This document shows positions 63,205-64,000 of a stretch of 64,000 nt of DNA, one piece after another. The DNA is from Micromonospora polyrhachis (GTDB lineage Bacteria > Actinomycetota > Actinomycetes > Mycobacteriales > Micromonosporaceae). Location: positions 6,770,501 to 6,834,500 of the forward strand of contig NZ_JACHJW010000001.1 of NCBI RefSeq assembly GCF_014203835.1, read 5' to 3'. Position 1 is the first letter of the stretch, and the number at the start of each line of letters is the position of its first letter. Position numbers and translations under genes: made by a program. The notes under the pieces are model-generated. The model worked only from the letters and a program-made list of their open reading frames with translations. It had not been told where the DNA came from and did no database searches.

Positions 63205-64000
63205 ATGGGAAAGCAGATGGAGGGCGACAACAAACGGCGGCGGGCCCTGGCCCGGCAGGCCCGCAAGGGCGGTCAGCAGCCCAGCCAGGCCGGGGTGACC
63301 CTGGGCTCATCCAAGCAGCTTGAACATCTCGATCGCACCCAGCGGGACGGACCGCCGCCGGACGGGACGCACAAACCAACGCCGGACCGGGGTGGACCGG
63401 TTCCGCCAACACCACCGGCACCCGCGGCCCGTCCCTGGCCCATCCCGGACTCGCCCGCTGAGGCAGAACTCGCCGACACCAGCACCGGCATACCCGTCAT
63501 CCGGTACCAGGACCTGGTGGCCGACGTCGGACGCCGTACCGGTATCGACTTCGAGGCGGCCCGGGCCGCCGCCGAGGCAACCGTGATCGCCCTGGCGCAG
63601 GCGCTGAACGAGACCGACCGGGAACGGTTGCTCGACGCGGTACCCAACGAGCTGTACGACGACAACCGGTCGACCGCTACCACGAACAGCCACCGGGACC
63701 TGGGCGGTTTCCTCGACGAGATCGCTCGGCTCAGCCGTCGTACCCCGGAACAGGCGCGCTATCAGGCCGAGGCGACACTGCACGCGATCGCCGAGCGAGA
63801 CCAGGACCTGGTCGAGTCGCTGGATCTGCCCTCGGACCTACGGCAACTGCTGCAACCGGTACCGAGCGGAGGATCGATTCGGCCGGGTGCCCCGGTCGCC
63901 CCACTGACCGACGACGAACTGCAGGTTGCGCTGGCCGCGCTGCCGTACTGGTCGGGAGATCGACGGGCACTCTCGCGCACCATCGAACTGCCTCGGGAGA
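63205..64000 (+). CDS. DUF2267 protein fused to pterin-dehydratase-like domain (partial)
   Basis: ATG 63205 opens a frame that runs past the end of the window. N-terminal ~45 residues (ALARQARKGGQQPSQAGVTL-GSSKQ) are a short basic motif common to actinobacterial proteins. A Pro-rich linker follows, then a DUF2267 domain (~110-215: DLVADVGRRTGIDFEAARAA, LLDAVPNELYDD, ARYQAEATLHAIAERDQDLV). From ~240 the sequence LTDDELQVALAALPYWSGDR begins a 4a-hydroxytetrahydrobiopterin-dehydratase-like domain, cut off at the window end. Function of such fusions is unknown. Confidence 0.8.
   Translation, partial: MGKQMEGDNKRRRALARQARKGGQQPSQAGVTLGSSKQLEHLDRTQRDGPPPDGTHKPTPDRGGPVPPTPPAPAARPWPIPDSPAEAELADTSTGIPVIRYQDLVADVGRRTGIDFEAARAAAEATVIALAQALNETDRERLLDAVPNELYDDNRSTATTNSHRDLGGFLDEIARLSRRTPEQARYQAEATLHAIAERDQDLVESLDLPSDLRQLLQPVPSGGSIRPGAPVAPLTDDELQVALAALPYWSGDRRALSRTIELPRE

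Overview
The window is very GC-rich, densely coded DNA with short intergenic gaps, GTG/TTG starts and ATGA/GTGA gene overlaps. Its gene content (RbpA, a separate polyprenol-phosphate-mannose synthase next to Lnt, DUF5999, SARP regulator, SWIM/SNF2 pair, DivIVA-like proteins) points to a filamentous actinomycete, most likely Micromonosporaceae; the family is inferred from gene style, not from a marker gene. No rRNA, tRNA, IS element or CRISPR array was seen.

Layout. 0-4.5 kb: HTH regulators, a RibD/DHFR-like reductase coupled to an ArsR-SRPBCC protein that appears frameshifted, a methyltransferase and a PlsC acyltransferase. 4.6-7.1 kb: cydAB with a 20-bp stem terminator. 7.1-12.4 kb: a WD40 remnant, a MerR/TipAS regulator with a textbook 19-bp-spacer operator-promoter, a peroxiredoxin, an SDR, a luciferase-like monooxygenase and a YCII protein. 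12.4-13.9 kb: a site that closely resembles the chromosomal dif site, then a complete tyrosine recombinase gene whose start codon lies inside a second dif-like site; this suggests the replication terminus. 14-25.5 kb: an ArsR-controlled P450-DinB fusion plus PEP-mutase-like gene, nucleases, a triplicated secreted lectin, a PARG-type macrodomain hydrolase, peptide deformylase, and an SNF2 helicase-SWIM operon.

25.6-34.6 kb is the natural-product region and the most interesting part. First comes a 27-codon gene ending in an aromatic core (GFYPWH), an attenuator hairpin, a P450 lacking the usual I-helix acid-alcohol pair, and a secreted M28 peptidase: a probable P450-crosslinked RiPP locus. It is followed by S26 signal peptidase, MauE-like and TlpA-like redox proteins and an ABC exporter, facing a SARP regulator and a 69-residue peptide with six cysteines in its C-terminal part. 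I read this second set as the production, oxidative folding, processing and export system of a disulfide-rich peptide. GTTCG-containing direct repeats occur both before the S26 gene and before the SARP gene.

34.7-47 kb: pabB, DUF5999, gcvP behind a glycine riboswitch, two decayed gene fragments, a zinc-finger coiled-coil protein, rbpA, fxsA, ppm and lnt (lipoprotein maturation and mannosylation), and an MFS transporter. 47.5-55.8 kb: a lysine-degradation locus, with kamA divergent from a translationally coupled operon of kdd, an amidohydrolase, kamD, kamE, kal and a MutL-type ATPase; kce is not present. 55.9-64 kb: CsbD, a thioredoxin-reductase/methyltransferase fusion divergent from an OsmC/Ohr-like protein with only one of the two Ohr cysteines, an EEP-family membrane protein, a CapA lipoprotein, a secreted lysozyme-fold-like protein, a DivIVA-like protein and a truncated DUF2267-pterin dehydratase fusion.
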